Positions 1 through 6,307 of a DNA stretch of 8,402 bases are shown here, piece by piece. This stretch comes from Oscillospiraceae bacterium. Lineage in GTDB: Bacteria > Bacillota_A > Clostridia > Oscillospirales > Oscillospiraceae. A model generated the notes under the pieces. It did not search any database, was not told the DNA's origin, and worked only from the letters and a program-made list of their open reading frames with translations. The translations under genes were made by a program, and so were the position numbers. Numbering within the stretch: the first letter of the stretch is position 1; each line of letters begins with the position of its first letter. The DNA lies in NCBI GenBank assembly GCA_017415945.1, contig JAFQDR010000174.1:1-8402 (forward strand). Reading direction: 5' to 3'.

Positions 1-386
1 CCGTCATAAAAGACAGCCGTTCCGTAAACCTTATTGCTCTCATCCGGCTCTTTTTCATTCTGGTTCCTTGGGGTACAGAGATACCATTCGTTCTCGTAAA
101 GTACGGCGATACCGCCCTCCACCCGTGCATAGGGCATGTCAAGCTCACGATTGAAGTTGGTTTCTCCATCCTTTTTCGGGAAGGTATCCGTGTATGAATC
201 GGTATATCCAATGATAGCGCTCGGATCGACTTCAGCGGGCATTGGAGATCCGGATTTTAAGTAAACCTCTCCTTCCACCATGATCGTGGCTGGGTAATCC
301 GTCTCTACTCCCTTTAGTAATTCCGAACAGCCGCAAACAGAGATACAGAGCAGGGCTGTGAGTATTATGCAGATCAATCTTTTCAT
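1..386 (-). CDS. Lipoprotein of unknown function, C-terminus cut off by window edge
   Basis: Reading from ATG at 386 gives about 128 codons before the window edge at base 1. The protein begins MKRLICIILTALLCISVCGC, a short basic-hydrophobic signal peptide with a probable lipidation cysteine at residue 20 (box V-C-G-C, slightly off the consensus at -2). The mature part contains a YPATIMVEGEVYLKSG stretch, then a segment rich in Asp/Ser/Thr, then ARVEGGIAVLYENEWYLC. From memory this resembles a family of Clostridia lipoproteins with a conserved 'YPxxIMV...Y' start and '...YEGGIVVLxxNEW' end; no function is known to me. The start is fixed by a strong AAAGGAGGT site at 392-399 with 5-6 nt spacing. 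Only 12 nt separate it from the stop of the 44-residue lipoprotein upstream, so it is probably the fourth gene of the serpin transcript. Confidence 0.85.
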   Translation of the reverse strand, partial: MKRLICIILTALLCISVCGCSELLKGVETDYPATIMVEGEVYLKSGSPMPAEVDPSAIIGYTDSYTDTFPKKDGETNFNRELDMPYARVEGGIAVLYENEWYLCTPRNQNEKEPDESNKVYGTAVFYD

Positions 387-391
387 CGCAC

Positions 392-399
392 ACCTCCTT
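392..399 (-). promoter_or_regulatory. Ribosome binding site of the left-edge lipoprotein
   Basis: The minus strand reads AAGGAGGT immediately before GCG-rich spacer and ATG at 386. It is close to the full anti-16S consensus and overlaps the last base of the preceding gene's TAA, which supports coupled expression of the two small lipoproteins. Confidence 0.7.
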
Positions 400-533
400 T
401 ATCGTCCCCGGTTCTCGATTTCCATATTTTCCGTTGGTAAAACAACAGTCTCAACCATAGGATCAGGATAACAGCCGCTGAACAGAGATATCATAAAAAT
501 TAGTAACACCAATATAGCAATCAGTTTCTTCAA
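399..533 (-). CDS. Small 44-residue lipoprotein, TTG start
   Basis: A short reading frame starting with TTG at 533 encodes a 44-residue protein. Residues 1-20 (MKKLIAILVLLIFMISLFSG) form a textbook lipoprotein signal peptide and Cys21 follows the lipobox L-F-S-G-C. The mature tail is only 24 residues, begins CYPDPMVETVV and ends ENRGR, with no recognisable domain. An AAGAGGA ribosome site lies at 538-544, spaced 4 nt from the TTG; no in-frame ATG exists before residue 14. The gene starts 22 nt after the serpin stop and ends 12 nt before the next lipoprotein. The lipobox, the ribosome site and the tight spacing are direct sequence evidence that it is real. The tail is so short that it may be a lipid-anchored peptide, or a remnant of a longer lipoprotein; I cannot tell which. 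Confidence 0.75.
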   Translation of the reverse strand: MKKLIAILVLLIFMISLFSGCYPDPMVETVVLPTENMEIENRGR

Positions 534-537
534 TGTG

Positions 538-544
538 TCCTCTT
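538..544 (-). promoter_or_regulatory. Ribosome binding site deciding the TTG start of the 44-residue lipoprotein
   Basis: The minus strand reads AAGAGGA, then CACA, then TTG. It is a moderate site with slightly short spacing. The nearby upstream ATG leads to a stop after two codons (ATG ATT TAA), so TTG is the only start that includes the whole signal peptide. Confidence 0.55.
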
Positions 545-555
545 AAATCATCGTG

Positions 556-1863
556 TTATTCCGCCGAAGGATCTTCCAAAAGCCCGATAAAGAGCGGCAC
601 GCCGGTTTCTGTGTCCATCACACCGTATACGAAAGGGCTGTCCAAATGGAGTTCCGCGGGATCTTCCATAACAGCTGTTGCACCATCTGCAGCAACAGCT
701 TCGGTAACGGCCGCAGCTTCCGTTCCTTCCTCGTTTACTTCGATCTTTACTTTCTGGAATACGTGAGAGAGTTGCAGCGGATTTTCAATACCTCTGCCCA
801 TGGCAGACAAGTCCGCACCGGTGTCAAACGCACTTTCGAGCCCCATTGCCGTAAGCGCATCGGTCAGGTATAATTCGTAGGCAAGGTTAAATTTCGGCAT
901 AGAGAGGTTGACGGTTTTTTCTTCTGCAGAGGTCAGATACGTGTCCAGGCTTTCTGAATCCATGCTTTTTGCAAAATCTCTTGCCGTACTTCCGTCCGTA
1001 GGACGAAGCGCAAAAAATACCGTCTGATTATCGTCATACGGCAGAACCACGCCCTCTGCGCCATCCGTATTGATATATTGCTGTGTTTCAAAATACATCT
1101 GCATGAAGGGAACTGTCAGTTCTTTGTCGTCTGCTTTTGTAAAAATCTTGTCCCGTGTGCTATATCCCTCAAACAGTTTTTGCCATTTCGCTTTAAGATA
1201 GATAGTGTTTAAAAGCACGATCTTTGTATCGTCGGGATATGTATCCTCATGAAGTGTGGGAATAAGGCCGTTTGTTTTTTCGTTTACCCAACTGTTGATG
1301 GCATCGAGCGCCTCTTTGGAATCCATATCTGCGGAGTATATTTCCCCGTCATAGTAATCTGAGACACGCTTTAGAAAATCTTCTTCAACATAGACACGCT
1401 TGTCATCTGCCCAGAGGGAGTTTGCGATTTCAAGAATTGTATTTCCATCAATATCTGTAACCTTATTCGAGAGTGTATATGCAAGGGAGTTTACTGTCTC
1501 AAGGTCACCACCCATGACCTCCTCAAACTCTGCGAGCGTTTCGCTCCCAGCTCCGTTCATCACCATGGCAAGGCACAGGTATGCCGAAGCGGGCGATATT
1601 ACGGGATTCTCGTTTCCCATTTGAAGCGTCTCGGAAAACAGCTTCAGTCCAAACTGCTGCGCCGCAGCAAAGTCAGTGCATTCTTTAAGATCGGGCGGCG
1701 TCTGCGCACCTGCATTGTCAACCAAAGAAGTCACACCGTTATAATCCGTATCGGGCTTTAATCCCGGTTCATCCGCTGACGGTTCCTGCGCCGGTCGTGC
1801 GCAGCCGCACAGAGCTGCAGTACAAAGTATTAAGCATACTATGACAGCAAGTATTCTTTTCAT
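556..1863 (-). CDS. Serpin-family serine protease inhibitor, surface lipoprotein
   Basis: The 435-residue protein is a serpin, predicted to trap target serine proteases irreversibly at the cell surface. A signal peptide ends at lipobox A-L-C-G-C with Cys21; a roughly 40-residue linker precedes the fold. Family landmarks are NPVISPASAYLCLAMVMNGA (86-105), NTIYLKAKW (219-227), MPKF (322-325) and a hinge EEGTEAAAV (378-386), which matches the inhibitory consensus (Gly at P15, Thr at P14, small residues P12-P10). LHLDSPFVYGV (405-415) fits the serpin signature pattern. From Gly380 to Phe411 is 31 residues, against 26 in human alpha-1-antitrypsin, so the reactive loop is a little long and P1 is uncertain (Gly394 by N-terminal counting, Met399 by C-terminal alignment). 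The Ala/Val-rich loop suggests elastase-like targets by inference. GGAGG at 1870-1874 with 6-nt spacing fixes the start. Stop is TAA. Two small lipoprotein genes follow closely. Confidence 0.95.
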   Translation of the reverse strand: MKRILAVIVCLILCTAALCGCARPAQEPSADEPGLKPDTDYNGVTSLVDNAGAQTPPDLKECTDFAAAQQFGLKLFSETLQMGNENPVISPASAYLCLAMVMNGAGSETLAEFEEVMGGDLETVNSLAYTLSNKVTDIDGNTILEIANSLWADDKRVYVEEDFLKRVSDYYDGEIYSADMDSKEALDAINSWVNEKTNGLIPTLHEDTYPDDTKIVLLNTIYLKAKWQKLFEGYSTRDKIFTKADDKELTVPFMQMYFETQQYINTDGAEGVVLPYDDNQTVFFALRPTDGSTARDFAKSMDSESLDTYLTSAEEKTVNLSMPKFNLAYELYLTDALTAMGLESAFDTGADLSAMGRGIENPLQLSHVFQKVKIEVNEEGTEAAAVTEAVAADGATAVMEDPAELHLDSPFVYGVMDTETGVPLFIGLLEDPSAE

Positions 1864-1869
1864 ATTACA

Positions 1870-1874
1870 CCTCC
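1870..1874 (-). promoter_or_regulatory. Ribosome binding site of the serpin gene
   Basis: The minus strand reads CGGAGGTGTAATATG; GGAGG is 6 nt from the ATG at 1863, which supports the chosen start directly ahead of the signal peptide. Confidence 0.65.
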
Positions 1875-1885
1875 GAATGGGTTTC

Positions 1886-1913
1886 TTATTATTTAGACGA
1901 TTTTTACGGTCAA
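1886..1913 (-). promoter_or_regulatory. Possible promoter for the serpin operon
   Basis: On the minus strand a TTGACC box (1908-1913) is followed after 16 nt by TAATAA (1886-1891), 23 nt ahead of the serpin ATG. The -35 matches the sigma-A consensus at 5 of 6 positions, but the -10 matches at only 3 of 6. The region is A/T-rich. It may be a weak or activator-dependent promoter, or the serpin may be read from the XRE gene's transcript, since no terminator is visible between them. Confidence 0.3.
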
Positions 1914-1922
1914 AAAGTTCCC

Positions 1923-2033
1923 CTATCTGCGCTTCGTTTTCACGATGCCAATAACAGCTGCTGCCCCAAGAATAACCGTCAAGATGATCATACCCGTATT
2001 GACAGACATATTCGACACAAAGATCTGTGTGGG
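1923..2033 (-). pseudogene. In-frame continuation of the XRE membrane regulator beyond a TGA stop
   Basis: Directly after the TGA at 2034-2036 the same reading frame stays open for 36 codons and ends at TAG (1923-1925). It encodes PTQIFVSNMSV, then a hydrophobic segment TGMIILTVILGAAAVIGIV and a basic end KTKRR. This is a believable second membrane helix followed by a positively charged cytoplasmic tail, in exactly the frame of the upstream gene. Across the TGA the protein would read IIGGAD-stop-PTQIFVS. From memory, GGADGPT followed by an aliphatic/aromatic stretch is a conserved motif in Na+-translocating decarboxylase beta subunits and in several short Clostridia membrane proteins, so TGA most likely replaces a GGA glycine codon. 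The stretch is therefore best read as the cut-off C-terminus of one ancestral gene spanning 1923-2471. Sequencing error or partial readthrough (TGA is followed by C, a leaky context) remain possible. Confidence 0.75.
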
Positions 2034-2471
2034 TCAGTCTGCACCGCCGATAATAGACTCACTGGCATTGGGACCGACAAGAGCGCCCATCATGGCCTGA
2101 TGATGAAAGAAGCCAAGCGCACACCGAACAAGCATGCCTGCCGCAACAACTGCAATGGCGATGAACACGATCCGCCATATCTTCCTGCGCCTTTCGCTCT
2201 GTCGTGCAAATTGTTCGTTGAGCAGTTCCAGTTTGGATGCAATCGCTGTCAGCGCGGTATCCTGCGTTGATTCATCAGCAGACGCACCCAGCAGTACATT
2301 CACAGATGTATCGAGCACCTCCGCAATATGGATCATCGTCTCAGCGTCAGGAACGGATAAACCCTTCTCCCATTTTGAGACAGTCTGCCGCACCACATGC
2401 AGCTTGACCGCAAGCTCTTCCTGCGAGAGTCCCTTTGCTTTTCTCAGCCTCCTGATATTTTCGTTCAGCAT
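2034..2471 (-). CDS. XRE-family helix-turn-helix regulator with a C-terminal membrane segment, truncated by TGA
   Basis: The start is placed at ATG 2471, giving 145 residues. A GGAGGA site at 2478-2483 lies 6 nt upstream, and the longer frame opening at 2540 adds only an unlikely Cys/Ser-rich leader that runs through the promoter region. Residues 1-62 form an XRE DNA-binding domain: RRLRKAKGLSQEELA, then VVRQTVSKWEKGLSVPDAET, ending near NVLLGA. Residues 65-95 are a polar, probably helical linker, RRRKIW is a positive cytoplasmic flank, and about 100-121 is a membrane helix. The end GPNASESIIGGAD would face outside. The frame stops at TGA but continues coherently for a second helix. Such membrane-tethered XRE proteins are common in Clostridia; targets are unknown, but its own promoter and the adjoining serpin operon are natural candidates. 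Confidence 0.85.
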   Translation of the reverse strand: MLNENIRRLRKAKGLSQEELAVKLHVVRQTVSKWEKGLSVPDAETMIHIAEVLDTSVNVLLGASADESTQDTALTAIASKLELLNEQFARQSERRRKIWRIVFIAIAVVAAGMLVRCALGFFHHQAMMGALVGPNASESIIGGAD

Positions 2472-2477
2472 ATTCTC

Positions 2478-2483
2478 TCCTCC
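2478..2483 (-). promoter_or_regulatory. Ribosome binding site deciding the XRE start at 2471
   Basis: The minus strand reads AAAAAAGGAGGAGAGAATATG. This strong site is 6 nt ahead of the second Met of the longest open frame and shows that the conserved MLNENIRRLR is the true N-terminus. Confidence 0.75.
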
Positions 2484-2533
2484 TTTTTTAGAGGATCCTA
2501 TCATTACGCACGATACTGCACAAGCAACCGAAT

Positions 2534-2548
2534 TTAACATTTTGTCAA
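2534..2548 (-). promoter_or_regulatory. TTGACA box within an imperfect palindrome upstream of the XRE gene
   Basis: The minus strand reads TTGACAAAATGTTAA, a 15-bp imperfect inverted repeat (TTGACA / TGTTAA, one mismatch) in the 102-nt gap between the 126-residue lipoprotein gene and the XRE start. TTGACA is a perfect sigma-A -35, but I cannot find a convincing -10 at 16-18 nt, so the promoter is uncertain. The palindrome could instead be an operator, possibly for the XRE regulator itself. Confidence 0.3.
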
Positions 2549-2573
2549 CCGTTCAGATATCGTCTCGTTACGG

Positions 2574-2954
2574 TCAGAATACCTGTCCAGTCTGACCATA
2601 CTTTTCAAAAATCCGATTCACCTGGCTTTTCATTTTCTTGCTTACCGTCATGCTTTTTTTACCTTCATAGTCATTGAAAGTCCCGCATTCGGAGTGATAG
2701 GAAAGCTTTCTGTCCCCAATCACTACCTGCAGATCGGATTCGCATTTGCCGAGATCATCTATCCATCTGCCGTTCTCAATCACACGATTGATCTCTTTCG
2801 CATCTTCTTTTGAAAGCTGTACATTCTTATCAGGCGCGACGACCTCAATCTTGGTGGAGTCAAGCAAAACCTGCGTAGTTGTTGTTACACGGCTGCATGA
2901 TGTCAAAAAAGTCATGCATATGAATGTGAACAGCAGTATCGTCCATCTTTTCAA
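2574..2954 (-). CDS. 126-residue lipoprotein of unknown function in the BlaI/BlaR-like operon
   Basis: The start is TTG at 2954, chosen because an AAGGAGA ribosome site (2962-2968) lies 7 nt upstream and because it begins a full signal peptide MKRWTILLFTFICMTFLTSC. The lipobox L-T-S-C gives a lipidated Cys20. The mature domain of about 100 residues has two cysteines, Cys71 and Cys90, in the contexts DLGKCESDLQ and YHSECGTFND, which could form a disulfide outside the membrane. The C-terminal part is Lys-rich (GKKSMTVSKKMKSQVNRIFEKYG). I do not recognise a named family. The gene starts about 40 nt after the M56 peptidase stop with no terminator between, so it probably shares the blaI-type promoter. 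A lipoprotein in this position could be a co-sensor or an output of that switch; this is inference. It ends with TGA. Confidence 0.85.
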   Translation of the reverse strand: MKRWTILLFTFICMTFLTSCSRVTTTTQVLLDSTKIEVVAPDKNVQLSKEDAKEINRVIENGRWIDDLGKCESDLQVVIGDRKLSYHSECGTFNDYEGKKSMTVSKKMKSQVNRIFEKYGQTGQVF

Positions 2955-2994
2955 ATAGGCTTCTCCTTTATTAATACAATTATTTAATCACGAT

Positions 2995-5934
2995 TCAATG
3001 CGGAAAATGAAGCGTTTTCATCCATTGCTCGCAGTCATCGAGACTTTGAATCAGACGCCATCCGTCATATGCCTGCCCGTCAACCCCATAATCCACAGCG
3101 TTATGGAAGTCGAAGGCAAGCAAATATTCCTCTTCACCATCGCTACAGTGGACGTAATACCGGGTATAGACATCGTGAACGGAATCTGTCTGCATACTCA
3201 GCGAACCCTCCGTCATGAGCGTCTTTCGCCATATGCTCTTTACCGGCGTTTCGTTCTCAAAAAAGGTGTTAGGATCAAATTCCTCAACTTCGGAACAGAT
3301 CTCGGAATCGTAGTGCTCAAGCATATCCGAGGCATATCCCACAAAGTCCATTCCCTCCGGCATACTGTCACCGAACACCTGGGTGACCTCCAGCAAGACC
3401 CAGTTTTCAGCTGGGTAATCCTTCCGTTCAGTGCGGAAGATATCTTTTACCATACCCTTTTTGTTTTGGGTCTTTTCTGCAGGATAGACGCCATTGCTGT
3501 TGAGCTTGGCAGCAATCCAGGATAGCTCGATCTCTGAGCGCATCTTTGTATAGGGTGCGGCGATGCGTTCTGCATTTTGCCATGCCTTCCAATCTTCTCT
3601 GATCTCATTTTCCCTGCCACGCAAATGATCAATGTATGCGGATTTATTGTAATCTTGAATCCCCTGTGCATTCATATACTCCACAAAGGCCGCAGCAAAA
3701 TTGTTATATTCTTTCCAATCGGGAAAAGCAACGTACACGATCTGGTATTCTCCATTATTTTGCCGCTTCATTCCCATTTCAAGGAAAGTGCCGAATGAGG
3801 TTGTTTTGAAATAGCCTTGCAGATGATATTCTGCGTCACTCAGGCTGTCCAGGATCCCGAATGATCTAACTTCAAGGGAACTGAAGCGTCCCATCGAACT
3901 TTCTCTGTTATACCCATCATCTTTGTCGGCGAGATAACTTACAAAGTTGACCCACTGCTTCATGATGCATATGTCGTTATAATAATGCTCTGAATACGCG
4001 AGCAATCCATCATATTGTGAATAGTCAGAGTTGTTCCAGCCCCAGTCTGTATTGCCTGTACAAAGGTCATTGAAATATCTTTCAAGAAACTCCTCTGCGG
4101 CTTTTGAAGGATCAGTCCTGTCCTTGATAAATCTATCAGATTCTTCGATTGATGCTGCACTGTGCTCGGAAACAAAGTCTGTTACACCGCCGTCGCGAAT
4201 ATCAATGCGGGTGTCGATGTTGCCGGCTAGAGCGAGGTAGATATACATGGGTTCGCTGTCCGGGCTGCCGCCGCCGATCCAAAGCTCAAACATCTCGTTT
4301 ATCTCATAAACGCGGATATATAGGCCGGAGCCCGTCTCAATGTACTTGAACTGCTCAAAATCGCTCCAAGTCAGATCATAGCCTTGCTGCGAGAGCATGA
4401 TAACATCATTCAGGGACAGAGTTTCTTTCTCTCGTACCACCCTGATGCTGTAGACTTCTGCTATCCGCGCAGGATATGTTTCCAAGATCTCTCCGCTGTA
4501 CTCAATCTCAATCACATCTCCGATCAGCGGTTCGGGGGATGGGTGCATATTCCGCAGAGGCACCTCAATCCTGTCCGCGCTGTTGATCGCCCAAGTCGGT
4601 TCCGGTTTTACAAGGTAATATCCGTCGTGTATCTCCAGAATCTCCGCTTCAAATGTGACCTTATCCGGTGAGCTCTCGTCCGAAATACGTACCTCAACAT
4701 TCTCTACATCTACACAGACTTCGATCTCCTGATCTGTGGGATTTTGCATATTTACGCCGACTTTGAACCATTCGTCTTTTACTGCGTCAAATTCTACCGG
4801 CCTGCCCGGCGTCAGATACGTTGCGACATATCCGGTTTCCGACTTATCGTTTACGCTCTTTAGTATGACTTCGGTATCCGACAATCCTTCTCCCGACCAT
4901 ATAATGATTTTGTTTCCCGTCGCACAAATTTCCTCGTGCGAATAGACAAACTCCTCTTCGCTTCCAGGGGGAATCACGATTCTCAGGCTGAATCTATCTT
5001 GTTTCGGATTAGTCAGAAAACATACCGCAACCACTGCACAGGCTATGATCGCCGCAACAATTATCCAAAACGCAGGCTTTTTATAGTTCAGTACAGACTT
5101 AACCCTGTTTTTTACACCGACTTCGCCAAACGCCAGCGGGCAGGCAGCAATCGTGCGATGACTGATCGCGCTTGCAAGCAGTGCCTGAGAATAGTCCGCG
5201 CGCTCTTTTTTCTCCATACCCTTTATGACCTTCTCGTCGCAGGCCAGCTCAATATCCCGGCAAAGCAGGATATACCCAAGCCACATCAGAGGATTAAACC
5301 AGTGAATAGCCAGCAGTATATAGCCAATAGGTTTCCACCAATGGTCCTTTCGCAAAATATGAGCCTGCTCATGAGAGATCACATAAGGAATATCTCTCTC
5401 GTCCATATGAATGGGAAGGTATATTTTTGGTTTTATCATACCAAGCACGAAAGGCGACGCTGTGAGTTCACTTTCATAGATGTTTTTCTTAAGGAGCACC
5501 GCCGTGCTCACTTTTCTTCTTAGCCGTATATAGCTGATCGCCGCATAAATGAGCATCGTGGCACACCCGACGATCCACACAACCGAAAGAATGGGTATTA
5601 ATATCTGGAGTGGGTTCGCACTCGCACCCGGTTCGGGTGCAAAAGATTCGCTGATAATAGGGTTCACGGTGCTGTTAATGGCAGGGATACCCGTATGTAT
5701 TGTCGGTGCCGCGTCCGTCATAATCTCCGGACTTATTGTCTCGGCGCTTGGGATCAGGCTAAGCGCACTTTCGATGGAGATGGGACAGATAAGACGCACC
5801 GCCACGATCCCCCAAAGCAGAACAAAGATCCATCTGGGCGCTTTTTTGAAAACAAGACGGAGTAATACCACAAGAAGAATGATAAAGCTGGCGGAAATAC
5901 CCATGTTGACGATGGCGAGAAAGAATTCAGTCAT
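2995..5934 (-). CDS. BlaR1/MecR1-like M56 membrane metalloprotease with a non-standard, large extracellular sensor region
   Basis: The 979-residue protein has the N-terminal membrane architecture of the M56 family: helices near 5-28, 34-53, 108-136 and 203-225, zinc motif HEQAH (His188, Glu189, His192), then RDIELACDEKVI (226-237) supplying the expected further zinc ligand region, and a final helix near 286-308. BlaR1 and MecR1 sense ligand outside, activate the protease and relieve repression by BlaI/MecI. Those proteins are about 590 residues with a penicillin-binding domain; here I see no such domain. Instead follow a beta-rich segment (314-420), a DUF3221-like part (about 424-502, ending AEVYSIRVV), a segment GYDLTW...IDIRDGGVTDFV (518-588), a region at about 600-745 that may be NTF2-like, and an unassigned C-terminus to 979. 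ATG lies inside the end of the repressor gene (8-nt overlap), preceded by GAGGAG, implying translational coupling. The ligand is unknown. Confidence 0.92.
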   Translation of the reverse strand: MTEFFLAIVNMGISASFIILLVVLLRLVFKKAPRWIFVLLWGIVAVRLICPISIESALSLIPSAETISPEIMTDAAPTIHTGIPAINSTVNPIISESFAPEPGASANPLQILIPILSVVWIVGCATMLIYAAISYIRLRRKVSTAVLLKKNIYESELTASPFVLGMIKPKIYLPIHMDERDIPYVISHEQAHILRKDHWWKPIGYILLAIHWFNPLMWLGYILLCRDIELACDEKVIKGMEKKERADYSQALLASAISHRTIAACPLAFGEVGVKNRVKSVLNYKKPAFWIIVAAIIACAVVAVCFLTNPKQDRFSLRIVIPPGSEEEFVYSHEEICATGNKIIIWSGEGLSDTEVILKSVNDKSETGYVATYLTPGRPVEFDAVKDEWFKVGVNMQNPTDQEIEVCVDVENVEVRISDESSPDKVTFEAEILEIHDGYYLVKPEPTWAINSADRIEVPLRNMHPSPEPLIGDVIEIEYSGEILETYPARIAEVYSIRVVREKETLSLNDVIMLSQQGYDLTWSDFEQFKYIETGSGLYIRVYEINEMFELWIGGGSPDSEPMYIYLALAGNIDTRIDIRDGGVTDFVSEHSAASIEESDRFIKDRTDPSKAAEEFLERYFNDLCTGNTDWGWNNSDYSQYDGLLAYSEHYYNDICIMKQWVNFVSYLADKDDGYNRESSMGRFSSLEVRSFGILDSLSDAEYHLQGYFKTTSFGTFLEMGMKRQNNGEYQIVYVAFPDWKEYNNFAAAFVEYMNAQGIQDYNKSAYIDHLRGRENEIREDWKAWQNAERIAAPYTKMRSEIELSWIAAKLNSNGVYPAEKTQNKKGMVKDIFRTERKDYPAENWVLLEVTQVFGDSMPEGMDFVGYASDMLEHYDSEICSEVEEFDPNTFFENETPVKSIWRKTLMTEGSLSMQTDSVHDVYTRYYVHCSDGEEEYLLAFDFHNAVDYGVDGQAYDGWRLIQSLDDCEQWMKTLHFPH

Positions 5935-6301
5935 GGCTGTTCTCCTCTCTGAAGCGGTCGATCATCCGCTGTACCTCGTCAATCTCCTTTTGCGAGATGT
6001 CTTTATGACGGGTGAACGCCGCGACAAAGGCGGGCAGTGAGCCTTCAAACGTTTTTTCCACAAATTCATCGAGCTCCGCAGCCTGCACATCATCTTTTGT
6101 GACCAACGATGAAACGATAGTATTTTCATTCTTCAAAACACCGCGTCCGGACAGCCGTTTTATCACCGTATATGTCGTCGTCGGTTTCCATCCGAGCTGC
6201 TCTTCACAAAGGCGCACAAGTTCGCTGCTCTTTATCGGCTCATGCTCCCATAATATCAGGCAAAAACGGTATTCACTTTCAAACACCTTGGGAATATCCA
6301 T
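5927..6301 (-). CDS. BlaI/MecI/CopY-family winged-helix repressor
   Basis: The 124-residue protein has the full length and layout of BlaI/MecI. A winged helix occupies residues 1-70, with family features LILWEHEPIKSSELV (15-29), the recognition helix region KPTTTYTVIKRLSGRGVL (39-56) and a wing. A dimerisation tail follows, GSLPAFVAAFTRHKDISQKEIDEVQRMI in the family's positions. MecI is cleaved between Asn101 and Phe102 of an N-F pair; by alignment from memory the equivalent here is Ala95-Phe96. The protein should bind as a dimer to the palindrome overlapping its own promoter and repress the repressor-protease-lipoprotein operon until the M56 partner is activated. The start at 6301 is supported by AGGAGGA at 6308-6314 with 6-nt spacing. 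The TGA stop overlaps the next gene's ATG region by 8 nt. Confidence 0.93.
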   Translation of the reverse strand: MDIPKVFESEYRFCLILWEHEPIKSSELVRLCEEQLGWKPTTTYTVIKRLSGRGVLKNENTIVSSLVTKDDVQAAELDEFVEKTFEGSLPAFVAAFTRHKDISQKEIDEVQRMIDRFREENSHD

Positions 6302-6307
6302 AGCATA

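Noticed and set aside
1901..1916. TTTTT...AAAAA inverted repeat as a terminator after the XRE gene
   Set aside because: The pairing arms are only A/T, there is no G/C-rich stem and no following T-run in the direction of transcription.
2034..2036. TGA read as selenocysteine or as a sense codon in an altered genetic code
   Set aside because: The expected residue at this point of GGADGPT is glycine, not cysteine, I see no obvious hairpin directly downstream, and the genes ending at 2574, 2995, 5927 and 6363 use TGA as a normal stop.
2472..2540. Longer N-terminus for the XRE protein starting at 2540
   Set aside because: The extra 23 residues are not XRE-like, run through the promoter gap, and the strong ribosome site sits just before the Met at 2471.
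2549..2573. CCGT...ACGG inverted repeat after the 126-residue lipoprotein gene as a terminator
   Set aside because: Only 4 bp pair at the ends with a long unpaired interior and no T-run follows.
2134..2595. 153-codon open frame on the plus strand
   Set aside because: It is antisense to the XRE gene and rich in Ser/Thr/Ala as expected for a mirror frame; no ribosome site.
4936..5523. 195-codon open frame on the plus strand
   Set aside because: It is antisense to the M56 catalytic region, which has clear motifs on the minus strand; no start signal or recognisable family.
5549..6040. 163-codon open frame on the plus strand
   Set aside because: It is antisense to the N-terminal membrane helices of the M56 protease and the end of the repressor; its hydrophobic look mirrors codons of the opposite strand.
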